A DNA stretch of 8,763 nt from Candidatus Aenigmatarchaeota archaeon (GCA_030666115.1 DAOUYM010000033.1:1-8763); one strand, 5' to 3'; shown: positions 1 to 5,118, counted from the first letter of the stretch. Translations and numbers: made by a program. Notes: generated by a model from the letters alone, not told the origin.

Positions 1-399
1 GTTATTGTTTTACCCCCAAACGAGATCAGTGATATCATGCTAAAAAACGAGATCAATGGGCTCAAGAACAGCATAAAGGAAGATTCACACGGAAGAGATC
101 ACAAGAACCGGGTTAAGGAAATTACATGGAAATCATGGTTCTTAAAGAACAGGAAGGATGTGTACTTGATCAATTTCACAGTAGAAAGGAAGGAAGATAA
201 ATATGACATACTATATCTGCTCTGGATGGATCGCGAAAAGAAGCTGAAATGCAAAAAGCTAGATATGCAGTATCACACAGATGGTCCACTCAACTTCAAG
301 GAATTCAAAGAGGTAGGCGATTCAATCAAAATTAAGATGGTACAGCGGTTGTATTGTTTGCAATATAATAGGGAAAAGGAAAGTCTCAATATTGAATAA
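1..399 (+). CDS. Hypothetical protein, 5' truncated by the window edge
   Basis: I do not recognise this protein. The frame is open from base 1. The first in-window ATG, at 37, has no Shine-Dalgarno sequence before it, unlike the other accessory genes here, so the true start probably lies upstream of the window. An ATG-37 start giving 120 residues remains possible. What is visible is a hydrophilic, Lys/Glu-rich chain with alternating polar and hydrophobic stretches (for example DVYLINFTVERK and YDILYLLWMDR) suggestive of beta strands. It has no membrane segment and no clear catalytic motif. A hairpin terminator follows about 35 bases after the stop, then repeat R1. Composition is AT-rich with many AAA/AAG lysines, like the other accessory genes and unlike the AGG-rich core genes. 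Coding status is likely; function is unknown. Confidence 0.6.
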   Translation, partial: VIVLPPNEISDIMLKNEINGLKNSIKEDSHGRDHKNRVKEITWKSWFLKNRKDVYLINFTVERKEDKYDILYLLWMDREKKLKCKKLDMQYHTDGPLNFKEFKEVGDSIKIKMVQRLYCLQYNREKESLNIE

Positions 400-432
400 T
401 TGGCCTCTCCTCCATCCTAAATATAACAAAAA

Positions 433-475
433 GGGGGATCGTGCTTATTCGCGATCCCCCCTTCCCCCTTTTATT
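433..475 (+). terminator. Hairpin terminator after the first gene
   Basis: A perfect 9-bp stem, GGGGGATCG (433-441) with CGATCCCCC (452-460), encloses a 10-nt loop. It is followed by a pyrimidine tract ending in TTTTATTTG. It lies 34 bases past the stop codon and just before repeat R1, so it most simply ends transcription of the upstream gene. Confidence 0.6.
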
Positions 476-480
476 TGTTA

Positions 481-502
481 TGTCAATTTAAGGGGATATT
501 AG
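481..502 (+). repeat. Direct repeat R1 (TGTCAATTTA...GGGGATATTAG)
   Basis: This 22-base sequence matches R2 (1303-1324) at 21 of 22 positions, and its first 18 bases resemble R3 (4046-4063). All three copies are in the same orientation and lie a few to about 20 bases downstream of a predicted terminator. No transposase or inverted termini are associated. Whether it is a processing site, a recombination boundary or a relic of duplication cannot be told from the sequence. Confidence 0.7.
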
Positions 503-515
503 TCAACATGTAAGC

Positions 516-766
516 CTTAAATTATTTCTGGGTAACTAATTGATAGCTGATTGGTGATCAGTGCATTCGTGTCTCATGTTCACAAAAAATAAAAATAAAT
601 TCCAATAAACCCCAGACGTATCGAAATATAAGGTATGTTTGGTCTTTCCTTAATGGGTCCACTGTGCAATTTCTTCAGATAAAGGAACCCTGACATGATA
701 GAACCAAGCGTCTTTCCGGACTGTCTTGGGTATTTTATGGAAATTAATTAACAACGGAGGTAAAAT
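516..766 (+). promoter_or_regulatory. Structured leader L1 upstream of the secreted-protein gene
   Basis: This fills the 367-base gap before the gene at 767, together with the terminator and R1. A TATA-like stretch lies at 516-525. Then come: block 1, TCATGTTCACAA (574-585); hairpin 612-621/633-642, ten pairs including three G-U; the block TTTCCTTAATGGGTCCA (645-661); a 6-bp hairpin 670-675/682-687; the block TCTTTCC-N8-TTGG (711-729); AAATTAATTA (741-750); and the Shine-Dalgarno GGAGGT (756-761). L2 and L3 share the same order with similar spacing. A ten-residue ATG frame begins at 576 but lacks a ribosome site. The likely role is cis regulation of the downstream gene; the ligand or signal is unknown. 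Confidence 0.55.
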
Positions 767-1243
767 ATGAAACGTTCAACTGTTTCATTCTTTCTTTTCA
801 TTTTCCTGGGATGGATGGTCATCGCGCAAACGAATATGACCTGGAACAACATGAGGATCGATCCGAGATGGCGGGCCACATTGAAGATATTGGATTTTCT
901 GTTCGAAAAGTTTGATGAAGGCAAGATCAAAAAAGGAGCATGCTTACTGTATCGAGAGAGATTGTACATACCTATGCCAGATGACATCAATAAAAAGGAA
1001 AAGATATATGTTCTGAGAGAACATAAACTGGAATCCAAGAAAGAAAAAGGGAAGGAATTCGAAATCATCAGATTTATTCCTGAAAATGAAGGTAATTCAC
1101 TGGATTTTACAATAGAGCTGGTTAAATTCAATGGTAAGAAAGAAGATAAGAAAACGTTAAAGACTTGGAAAGGGACATTGAAACCGAGTGGTAAACAGGA
1201 TCTCTGGTACCTGGTTGAGAGAGAATCAAAAGAAAAGAAGTGA
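767..1243 (+). CDS. Putative secreted protein of unknown function
   Basis: The start is set by GGAGGT at 756-761, five bases before the ATG. The 158-residue product opens with a classic signal sequence: MKR, a hydrophobic core at residues 7-19, then a plausible cleavage after Ile-Ala (residue 20, before Gln). The mature part is Lys/Glu-rich with predicted beta-strand segments (for example FEIIRFIP, LDFTIELVKF, QDLWYLVE). It contains one cysteine and no obvious metal or catalytic motif. No Cys follows the signal, so it is not a lipoprotein. It stands alone between leader L1 and a hairpin terminator, flanked by repeats R1 and R2. I do not recognise the family. Export is a well-supported inference; anything further is not. 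Confidence 0.7.
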   Translation: MKRSTVSFFLFIFLGWMVIAQTNMTWNNMRIDPRWRATLKILDFLFEKFDEGKIKKGACLLYRERLYIPMPDDINKKEKIYVLREHKLESKKEKGKEFEIIRFIPENEGNSLDFTIELVKFNGKKEDKKTLKTWKGTLKPSGKQDLWYLVERESKEKK

Positions 1244-1263
1244 GAATGAAATGAAAAGAGAAT

Positions 1264-1298
1264 GGGGGTTGACTGTTATATGACAGCCCTCGTTTTTT
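1264..1298 (+). terminator. Hairpin plus T6 terminator
   Basis: CTGT (1273-1276) pairs with ACAG (1283-1286). This is extended, with an asymmetric bulge, by GGG (1266-1268) with CCC (1287-1289). Six thymines follow at 1293-1298. It lies about 20 bases after the stop of the secreted-protein gene and five bases before repeat R2. Confidence 0.6.
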
Positions 1299-1302
1299 GC
1301 TC

Positions 1303-1324
1303 TGTCAATTTAGGGGGATATTAG
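1303..1324 (+). repeat. Direct repeat R2
   Basis: This differs from R1 (481-502) at one position (G for A after TGTCAATTTA). R1 and R2 flank leader L1 and the secreted-protein gene exactly, an interval of 822 bases from repeat start to repeat start. Recombination between them would remove that unit and leave one copy. Confidence 0.75.
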
Positions 1325-1351
1325 ATATATGGGGTCTAATGGAGTTTAAGA

Positions 1352-1359
1352 TTTAATTA
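1352..1359 (+). promoter_or_regulatory. TATA-like box of the CMP kinase gene
   Basis: TTTAATTA is centred 26 bases before the ATG at 1382, and no Shine-Dalgarno sequence lies between. In archaea transcription starts roughly 25 bp after the TATA box, so this geometry predicts a leaderless mRNA starting at the ATG. Confidence 0.5.
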
Positions 1360-1381
1360 CTTTGTTCACCAATATTCCTGT

Positions 1382-1921
1382 ATGATAATAACGATCTGCG
1401 GGCAGGCTGGTTCTGGTAAGTCGTCTGTCGCGAAGCTTCTGGCCAGTAAGCTTGGATACAAGCACTATTCAATGGGTGATATCAGGAGGAAGGCAGCCTA
1501 TGAGAGGGGGATGACGTTAGCTGAGTTAAATGAGCTAGGTGAGAAGGATCCATCCACAGACAAATTCGCTGATGACATCCAGGAGAAGCTGGGCAAGGAA
1601 GAAGACAACTTCGTGGTGGATGGCAGGACATGCTTCCACTTCATCCCGCACTCGATCAAGATCCATCTGCACGCTGACCTGGATGAAAGGGCGGGCAGGG
1701 CCATGAAGGATGAAAGAGTATCCGAGAGGTTCAGCACCACTGAAGACTGCAGGGAAGCACTGGTCAAAAGGGATGAGAGCGATGTCATGAGGTATGGGAA
1801 ATGGTACGGAATAAACCCGAATGATAAAGGGAATTACGACTTCTGGATCAGCACCACAGACCTCACACTGGATGGTGTTGTTGACAGGATACTGGAACTG
1901 ATAAAGGAACACAGGAAATGA
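1382..1921 (+). CDS. cmk: (d)CMP kinase, archaeal type
   Basis: This enzyme transfers the gamma phosphate of ATP to CMP or dCMP in the cytoplasm, feeding CTP and dCTP synthesis. The 179-residue length matches archaeal cytidylate kinases. Residues 7-14 (GQAGSGKS) are the Walker A P-loop. The YSMGDIRRKAA segment near residue 30 is the nucleotide-monophosphate side. VVDGR near residue 78 follows the central strand. The RDESDVMRYGKWYGI stretch carries the arginine-rich lid and conserved tyrosines typical of the family, ending in a YDFWIST strand. The ATG at 1382 is chosen because the hydrophobic strand and P-loop begin at once and a TATA box sits 26 bp upstream. In many archaea this gene is among ribosomal-protein genes; here it stands alone between accessory units. 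The family call is firm; CMP versus dCMP preference is not visible. Confidence 0.93.
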   Translation: MIITICGQAGSGKSSVAKLLASKLGYKHYSMGDIRRKAAYERGMTLAELNELGEKDPSTDKFADDIQEKLGKEEDNFVVDGRTCFHFIPHSIKIHLHADLDERAGRAMKDERVSERFSTTEDCREALVKRDESDVMRYGKWYGINPNDKGNYDFWISTTDLTLDGVVDRILELIKEHRK

Positions 1922-1960
1922 ATGGAATGGACAGAATGAACGGGATAACCAGTTGGCCAT

Positions 1961-1972
1961 GACCTGTTTTTT
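1961..1972 (+). terminator. Possible T-tract terminator after cmk
   Basis: Six thymines (1967-1972) lie 45 bases beyond the cmk stop codon, after weakly self-complementary sequence around TTGGCCATGACC. Archaeal RNA polymerase can stop at oligo-T alone. The hairpin is weak, so the call is tentative. Confidence 0.35.
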
Positions 1973-1988
1973 GTCCATGTCTTTCTCT

Positions 1989-2255
1989 ATTTAAGATTTT
2001 CTGACAAGTAATTAATTATCACAATACCCATATTCCAGATTTCATGTTCACAATAGACAAAACTTTGATTTCCTGGATTGGTTGCTTAAAGCGAACCGAT
2101 CTGTATTTCCTCAATGGGACCAAATGACAAACCTGCGAAGCACTGATAACGTGGGTTATGAAAGAGTCAGTTGTTCCTGTATGCAGATGTTCTTTCCAGA
2201 AGACTTTGGCATTGTCTATTGCTGATCCTAACAAAATTAATTAAAGGAGTATAAC
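1989..2255 (+). promoter_or_regulatory. Structured leader L2 upstream of a two-helix membrane protein
   Basis: This occupies most of the gap of about 330 bases between cmk and the gene at 2256. A TATA-like TATTTAAG lies at 1989-1996. Block 1, TCATGTTCACAA (2042-2053), is identical to that of L1. The hairpin 2076-2083/2094-2101 (GATTGGTT with AACCGATC, plus an inner GCT/AGC) occupies the same place as the L1 hairpin with different bases. TTTCCTCAATGGGACCA follows at 2106-2122, then a small hairpin 2146-2150/2155-2159, TCTTTCC-N8-TTGG (2191-2209), AAATTAATTA (2234-2243) and the Shine-Dalgarno AAGGAG (2244-2249). A 27-residue ATG frame (from 2044) overlaps the hairpins but has no ribosome site. 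Confidence 0.55.
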
Positions 2256-2519
2256 ATGATTGAAAAATTAGAAGAAAATGAAAGTTTAAAAGAAAGTTTT
2301 CGATCAAAGTTTATGCCTATTATCATCGTGATTCTCACCGGGTCAATACCAGCATTACTAGGATATAAATGGTATGAGGATAGTCTCAACTGTGGTATTT
2401 TTGGTTTGGTAAGTTTTGCATTCATCGTTGCCTGGATTGTGATTTACTATCTAAGGGTTGATAAAAAAAGGAAAAGCAGAATTAATTCCGCGAATAAAAC
2501 GCAGTCTTTCGAATCATAA
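2256..2519 (+). CDS. Small membrane protein with two predicted helices
   Basis: The start is fixed by AAGGAG at 2244-2249, six bases before the ATG. The 87-residue protein has an acidic/charged N-terminus (residues 1-18), a hydrophobic segment at about 19-36, a short polar turn with one cysteine, a second hydrophobic segment at about 47-66, and a basic C-terminal tail beginning RVDKKRKSR. The charge pattern fits a helical hairpin with the basic tail in the cytoplasm. No family is recognised and there are no catalytic motifs. Leader L2 precedes it, so it probably shares the regulation of the other L-led genes. No clear terminator follows: the next 200 bases are highly foldable and may be co-transcribed with it. 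Confidence 0.65.
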   Translation: MIEKLEENESLKESFRSKFMPIIIVILTGSIPALLGYKWYEDSLNCGIFGLVSFAFIVAWIVIYYLRVDKKRKSRINSANKTQSFES

Positions 2520-2565
2520 CACCGGCCCGATCAGCCATGAACGGTTAATTCTGAATTCCCATTAT

Positions 2566-2760
2566 CCTCCTTATGGCGGGATCCGGGTCACTGCCTCGAA
2601 TCTGGAGATCCCATCTCCATCCCATTTCTTTCGAAGAACACCCGGATCCTGCCTATTACATGTCCTCGTTAAGGTTGTAGAGGAGCCCATATCAGGAGGT
2701 GGGATATTCCGGGCTCCTCTATACTAAGGAAACAATACGCGGGTTGCCTTGCAGACCCGT
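2566..2760 (+). ncRNA. Strongly structured non-coding region (possible ncRNA or long leader)
   Basis: Three hairpins follow one another. Stem A pairs 2575-2588 with 2640-2653 over 14 positions including one G-U; nested inside are TCGAA/TTCGA (2596-2600/2630-2634) and GGAGAT/ATCTCC (2604-2609/2613-2618). Stem B pairs TAGAGGAGCCC (2678-2688) with GGGCTCCTCTA (2711-2721), continued by ATATC/GATAT around the loop AGGAGGTGG. Stem C pairs 2739-2744 with 2755-2760. CCTCCT at 2566-2571 could pair with AGGAGG in the loop of stem B. No T-run follows, so this is not a simple terminator. It does not match a tRNA, 5S, SRP or RNase P RNA that I can recognise. It may be the leader of the membrane operon at 2796 or a separate RNA. 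The strand is assumed, since stems read equally on both. Confidence 0.45.
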
Positions 2761-2795
2761 TATTTAGATAAATTAAATCAAACAGGGGGTGTGAA

Positions 2796-3056
2796 ATGAG
2801 AAGAATTAAGTCTTTTCTACTTACACTGTTGTGGGCATTATCAGCTTATGTCTCATATCTAATAGTATGCGGCCTGTTTGGGTACGCCAGAGACATGTCT
2901 AGAATAACTGGGGAAACGGGTCATTTCTTTGCAGTTGGTTTAGGGTCTTGCATGATCCTTAGTGTTCTGTTTTCTCCTGTTATAATATTGATTGAGAGAA
3001 ATAATGCCAAGAAGGGTCACATGGAGGTATATGATGAAAAAAGAAGGAGTTCTTAG
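2796..3056 (+). CDS. Small two-helix membrane protein, first gene of a compact operon
   Basis: GGGGGTGTG just upstream serves as the ribosome site for the ATG at 2796. The 86 residues include a basic start (MRRIK), a hydrophobic segment at about 6-29, a polar loop, a second hydrophobic segment at about 44-66, and a highly charged cytoplasmic-looking tail (IERNNAKKGH and beyond). One cysteine sits in each helix. I do not recognise the family. The last 23 bases overlap the next gene, which implies co-translation. The structured region at 2566-2760 lies immediately upstream, with an AT-rich TTAGATAAATTAAAT stretch before the ribosome site. Confidence 0.65.
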   Translation: MRRIKSFLLTLLWALSAYVSYLIVCGLFGYARDMSRITGETGHFFAVGLGSCMILSVLFSPVIILIERNNAKKGHMEVYDEKRRSS

Positions 3057-3327
3057 AAGATATCTTACCTTTGTCTTTCTGCATGTAATTTTCTATACCG
3101 CATGGTTTATTATGCTGCTTTCCATTCACTGCTTCCTCGTCTATATTAGAACGTCTGGTACGGAAGGGTTCTGGCACTTCGATCTGCCCTTTTATCTTCT
3201 GGTTTTTCTAATCGTTTATAATTTCGGGAGAACGTCAACGGATTTCAACATCCGGGTACAGTGGGAGACAGGAATCACCAACGAGGCATTTTTTGATCCC
3301 CGCGCAATCAATGGTCGCGGGAGGTGA
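3034..3327 (+). CDS. Small two-helix membrane protein, second gene of the compact operon
   Basis: The frame is open further upstream (ATG at 2992), but GGAGGT at 3023-3028 lies five bases before the ATG at 3034, so that start is chosen; the adjacent ATG at 3031 is the alternative. The 97-residue product has a basic N-terminus (MKKEGVLRR), a long hydrophobic stretch at about 11-37, a short external-looking loop (TSGTEGFWHF), a second hydrophobic stretch at about 50-64, and a soluble tail of some 30 residues. It overlaps the preceding gene by 23 bases and its stop lies inside the ribosome site of the next gene. Function is unknown; the tight overlap suggests a partner of its neighbours. Confidence 0.65.
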   Translation: MKKEGVLRRYLTFVFLHVIFYTAWFIMLLSIHCFLVYIRTSGTEGFWHFDLPFYLLVFLIVYNFGRTSTDFNIRVQWETGITNEAFFDPRAINGRGR

Positions 3328-3330
3328 GAT

Positions 3331-3510
3331 ATGACAATCACAATTGAAGGAGTGGTTAAGAAGAAGGGTTTCATGGACAGGGTGTGTTCTTTCTGTAATG
3401 AGTTAATGATATTGTTTATGGTAATCATAGATTGGATTAAGACTGGATCGAGTGATCTGATCAGCTTCTTTCGTGGACGAGAAACCAATGGGGGGATAAA
3501 CCATGGGTAA
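3331..3510 (+). CDS. Tiny membrane-associated protein with a CxxC motif (59 residues)
   Basis: The ATG at 3331 follows GGAGGTGA (3320-3327), which also contains the stop codon of the previous gene, so the two are translationally linked. The product begins MTITIEGVVKKKG and has a CSFC motif at residues 19-22. A hydrophobic stretch (about 24-36, MILFMVIIDWI) is probably a single short membrane segment or an amphipathic helix. The C-terminal half is polar. Its end overlaps the next gene by eight bases. The gene falls below usual length cutoffs, but the ribosome site, spacing and overlap support it. No function can be assigned. The CxxC could bind metal or be redox active, which is inference only. 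Confidence 0.55.
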   Translation: MTITIEGVVKKKGFMDRVCSFCNELMILFMVIIDWIKTGSSDLISFFRGRETNGGINHG

Positions 3511-3667
3511 GGCTCTGATATCAATTGACATAAGTAATGCGATTACAAACTTCATGAGGTACTTCGCTTTACTTGTTGTGTCATGTGGTGGTATCGCGCT
3601 GGTGGGTATCGTGTGTTGTGCATTGAGGAGTCTCGTCACACGCAAATACATTTCTATTAGAAAATAA
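3503..3667 (+). CDS. Tiny single-pass membrane protein (54 residues)
   Basis: The ATG at 3503 lies inside the last codons of the preceding gene (eight-base overlap), after a G-rich run (3490-3495) that could act as a weak ribosome site. The chain has a polar N-terminus (MGKALISIDISNAITNF), one strong hydrophobic segment at about 20-42 containing three cysteines (VSCGG, VCCAL), and a basic tail (RSLVTRKY). This fits a single helix with the tail in the cytoplasm by the positive-inside rule. It ends 13 bases before the next gene. No family is recognised. Its position inside a tightly packed operon is the main reason to accept it. Confidence 0.55.
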   Translation: MGKALISIDISNAITNFMRYFALLVVSCGGIALVGIVCCALRSLVTRKYISIRK

Positions 3668-3680
3668 ATAAGGAGGAATC

Positions 3681-3986
3681 ATGTTTAGCAGTAGAAGAGA
3701 AAAAATCCAGCGGCTAATCAATGCCGGATCAGCAGAAGAGAAGCTTGGAAGTGACCAAGTAGCCATGGACTCTATTACGCCAAGACTGCCACCCTGGGCT
3801 GAAGACGATGTGGTATTCAACACAACGGTTAGACTCAATTTCTCAGAAGAGGGTATTGTTCTAAATGTAGATTCTGGCCATGAGAAATATGATACTGCCA
3901 TCGAGACGATATTATCAGACACGCTTAAAAGAAAATGGCCGGAGATCAGCAAAGATGAGTTGGATTCAATGGTTGGGATGTTGTAA
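3681..3986 (+). CDS. Small soluble protein, last gene of the compact operon
   Basis: AGGAGG at 3671-3676 is four bases from the ATG. The 101-residue product has no hydrophobic helix. The charged N-terminal third (SSRREKIQRLINAGSAEEK) is followed by a Pro-rich linker (ITPRLPPWAEDD), a beta-like section (VVFNTTVRLNFSEEGIVLNV) and a C-terminal helical part ending EISKDELDSMVGML. There are no cysteines and no recognisable active site. As the only soluble member after four membrane genes, it may be a cytoplasmic partner of them, which is inference from gene order. A hairpin terminator and repeat R3 close the unit. Confidence 0.65.
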   Translation: MFSSRREKIQRLINAGSAEEKLGSDQVAMDSITPRLPPWAEDDVVFNTTVRLNFSEEGIVLNVDSGHEKYDTAIETILSDTLKRKWPEISKDELDSMVGML

Positions 3987-3999
3987 TTAGCATCTCAAA

Positions 4000-4039
4000 G
4001 GAGAGTGGTAGATTGCGAATAAAAACGTGCCCATTCTCC
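4000..4039 (+). terminator. Hairpin ending the small-gene operon
   Basis: GGAGAGTGG (4000-4008) pairs with CCATTCTCC (4031-4039) over nine positions with one G-U. The loop is 22 nt. It lies 14 bases past the last stop codon and seven bases before repeat R3. No T-run follows, so it may protect the 3' end rather than terminate. Confidence 0.45.
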
Positions 4040-4045
4040 TCATAC

Positions 4046-4063
4046 TGTCAATTTAGAGGGATA
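4046..4063 (+). repeat. Direct repeat R3 (divergent copy)
   Basis: TGTCAATTTAGAGGGATA matches R2 at 17 of its first 18 bases. It then diverges (ACATG in place of TTAG). Like R1 and R2 it sits directly after a predicted transcript end and before a new transcription unit, here rpo7. Confidence 0.6.
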
Positions 4064-4143
4064 ACATGACAATGGATGGGATGAATGATAATGATAGAAC
4101 AATGGAAAAACCACAAACAACACCAAACACAAACAACCGAAGC

Positions 4144-4158
4144 TTATAAATATTTAAA
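4144..4158 (+). promoter_or_regulatory. TATA-like promoter of the rpo7 operon
   Basis: TTATAAATATTTAAA is the strongest TATA candidate upstream of rpo7. It would place the transcript start near 4175-4180, giving a leader of about 100 nt that contains the 29-bp tandem repeat. A second AT-rich element (TTTAATTA, 4176-4183) and the GGCTTAAAG at the end of each repeat are alternatives. Confidence 0.45.
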
Positions 4159-4189
4159 CACACATAATCAATATCTTTAATTAAGCTGA

Positions 4190-4247
4190 TTATCCAACAT
4201 GTATTGAACGGCTTAAAGTTATCCAACATGTATTGAACGGCTTAAAG
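4190..4247 (+). repeat. Perfect 29-bp tandem duplication in the rpo7 leader
   Basis: The unit starting TTATCCAACATGTATTG and ending CGGCTTAAAG occurs at 4190-4218 and again at 4219-4247 with no difference and no spacer. Each unit contains ATG-TAT-TGA, a two-codon reading frame, and a TATA-like CTTAAAG end. Identity suggests a recent duplication or maintained function. Confidence 0.9.
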
Positions 4248-4251
4248 GTGA

Positions 4252-4275
4252 GTGTAGAGTGTAGAGGAGTGTAGA
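4252..4275 (+). repeat. GTGTAGA microrepeats before the rpo7 start
   Basis: GTGTAGA occurs at 4252-4258, 4259-4265 and 4269-4275. The GAGGAG between the second and third copies (4264-4269) is ten bases from the rpo7 ATG and is the likely ribosome site, so the repeat array overlaps the translation start region. Confidence 0.6.
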
Positions 4276-4279
4276 TGAT

Positions 4280-4903
4280 ATGTACAAGACAATAACAGTG
4301 CACGACAAGGTAAGGGTCCCTCCCAAGATGTTCGGTTCGACCAGGGAGGAAGCCATCAAGAAGAGCCTTGAAGAGAAGTGGGAAGGTCTCATAGACAAGA
4401 GGCTGGGCGTGATCCTTTCAGTCATAGATGTAAGCAATGTTGGTGAGGGGAATATACTCCCGGGTGATGGTGCGATATACTACCCGGCCGACTTCGAGCT
4501 GCTGGTCTACCACCCTGAAATGCACGAACTGGTCAAGGGTTACGTGATAGACGTAACAGAGTTCGGGATATTCATAAGAGTAGGTCCTGTTGACGGGATG
4601 GTTCATGTATCCCAGATAATGGATGACTTCGTATCCTATGATCCCAAGAACGCAGTATTCACAGGAAGGGATAGCAAGAGGATACTGAAGGAGAAGGACA
4701 CGGTCAGGGCAAGGGTAATATCCATTTCCATGGGATCAAGCCAGTACAAGATAGGACTGACCACAAGGCAGAATGGACTGGGGGTTCTTGGATGGTTTGA
4801 TAAGGACAAGAGGAAGATTGCTGCAAAGAAACCCAATGGTGTAGAGAAAGCCGGAAAGGACAAGACTGAGAAACCAGGATCAAAACCAAAGGGGAAGAAG
4901 TGA
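4280..4903 (+). CDS. rpo7: DNA-directed RNA polymerase subunit Rpo7 (RpoE')
   Basis: Rpo7 forms the stalk of archaeal RNA polymerase with Rpo4, binds emerging RNA and helps open promoter DNA. The product has 207 residues. Residues 1-80 form the N-terminal RNP-like domain, recognisable by the start MYKTITVHDKVRVPP and by the GNILPGDGAIYY and FELLVYHPEMHELVKG segments. Residues 84-165 form an S1/OB RNA-binding domain (VTEFGIFIRVGPVDGMVHVSQIMDDF). After GLGVLGWFDKDKRK comes a tail of about 30 residues rich in Lys, Gly and Pro, longer than many relatives. The start is set by family alignment and by GAGGAG ten bases upstream. spt4 follows after 21 bases, the usual archaeal pairing of stalk and elongation factor. 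The leader carries unusual tandem repeats. Confidence 0.96.
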   Translation: MYKTITVHDKVRVPPKMFGSTREEAIKKSLEEKWEGLIDKRLGVILSVIDVSNVGEGNILPGDGAIYYPADFELLVYHPEMHELVKGYVIDVTEFGIFIRVGPVDGMVHVSQIMDDFVSYDPKNAVFTGRDSKRILKEKDTVRARVISISMGSSQYKIGLTTRQNGLGVLGWFDKDKRKIAAKKPNGVEKAGKDKTEKPGSKPKGKK

Positions 4904-4924
4904 CTATAGGATTAGAGGGATCTG

Positions 4925-5116
4925 ATGGCTGTAAAGGACAAGGTGTGCAGGACGTGCAGACGGTTTGTTGAGGGTTCAAAGTGCCCTATATGCAACCAGT
5001 CCAGTTTCTCAAGGAGCTGGAAAGGCATAGTCGTGATAACAGATCCAAACGAATCAGAGATAGCGCAGCTGCTTAACATAAAACATCCAGGAAAGTACTG
5101 CCTGTGGGTGAAGTAA
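4925..5116 (+). CDS. spt4: Transcription elongation factor Spt4 (RpoE'')
   Basis: Spt4 is a small zinc protein that binds the NGN domain of Spt5 and clamps RNA polymerase for processive elongation. The 63 residues include two zinc-binding pairs, CRTC (8-11) and CPIC (20-23). The family core SRSWKGIVVITDPNESEIAQLL and the end IKHPGKYCLWVK form the Spt5-binding sheet. Length and order are complete and typical for archaea. The GAGGGATC before the ATG gives a ribosome site. It follows rpo7 by 21 bases and precedes rps24e, an arrangement widespread in archaea. Spt5 is not in the window. Confidence 0.95.
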   Translation: MAVKDKVCRTCRRFVEGSKCPICNQSSFSRSWKGIVVITDPNESEIAQLLNIKHPGKYCLWVK

Positions 5117-5118
5117 CG

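Noticed and set aside
1498..1978. Long antisense frames across cmk
   Set aside because: They are shadows of the strongly conserved cmk gene and resemble no known protein.
2044..2127. A 27-residue frame in L2 starting MFT, and the ten-residue MFT frame at the same place in L1 (576)
   Set aside because: No ribosome site, peptide sequence not conserved after three residues, and L3 lacks the ATG. The shared bases are better explained by RNA or DNA conservation.
2575..2653. A 79-base unit whose ends pair, resembling tRNA length
   Set aside because: The outer stem is 14 continuous pairs and no D, anticodon or T arms fit; the T-loop consensus is absent.
2458..2727. An 89-residue plus-strand frame after the membrane protein gene at 2256
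   Set aside because: It starts inside that gene in another frame, has no ribosome site, and its body is the long paired stems of 2575-2721, so the open frame is probably chance.
4066..4149. A 27-residue frame (MTMDGMNDND...) after repeat R3
   Set aside because: No Shine-Dalgarno, low-complexity Asn/Asp/Met/Thr content, and it ends within the rpo7 TATA region.
4190..4247. The 29-bp repeat as a CRISPR fragment
   Set aside because: The two copies abut with no spacer, and there is no array or cas gene.
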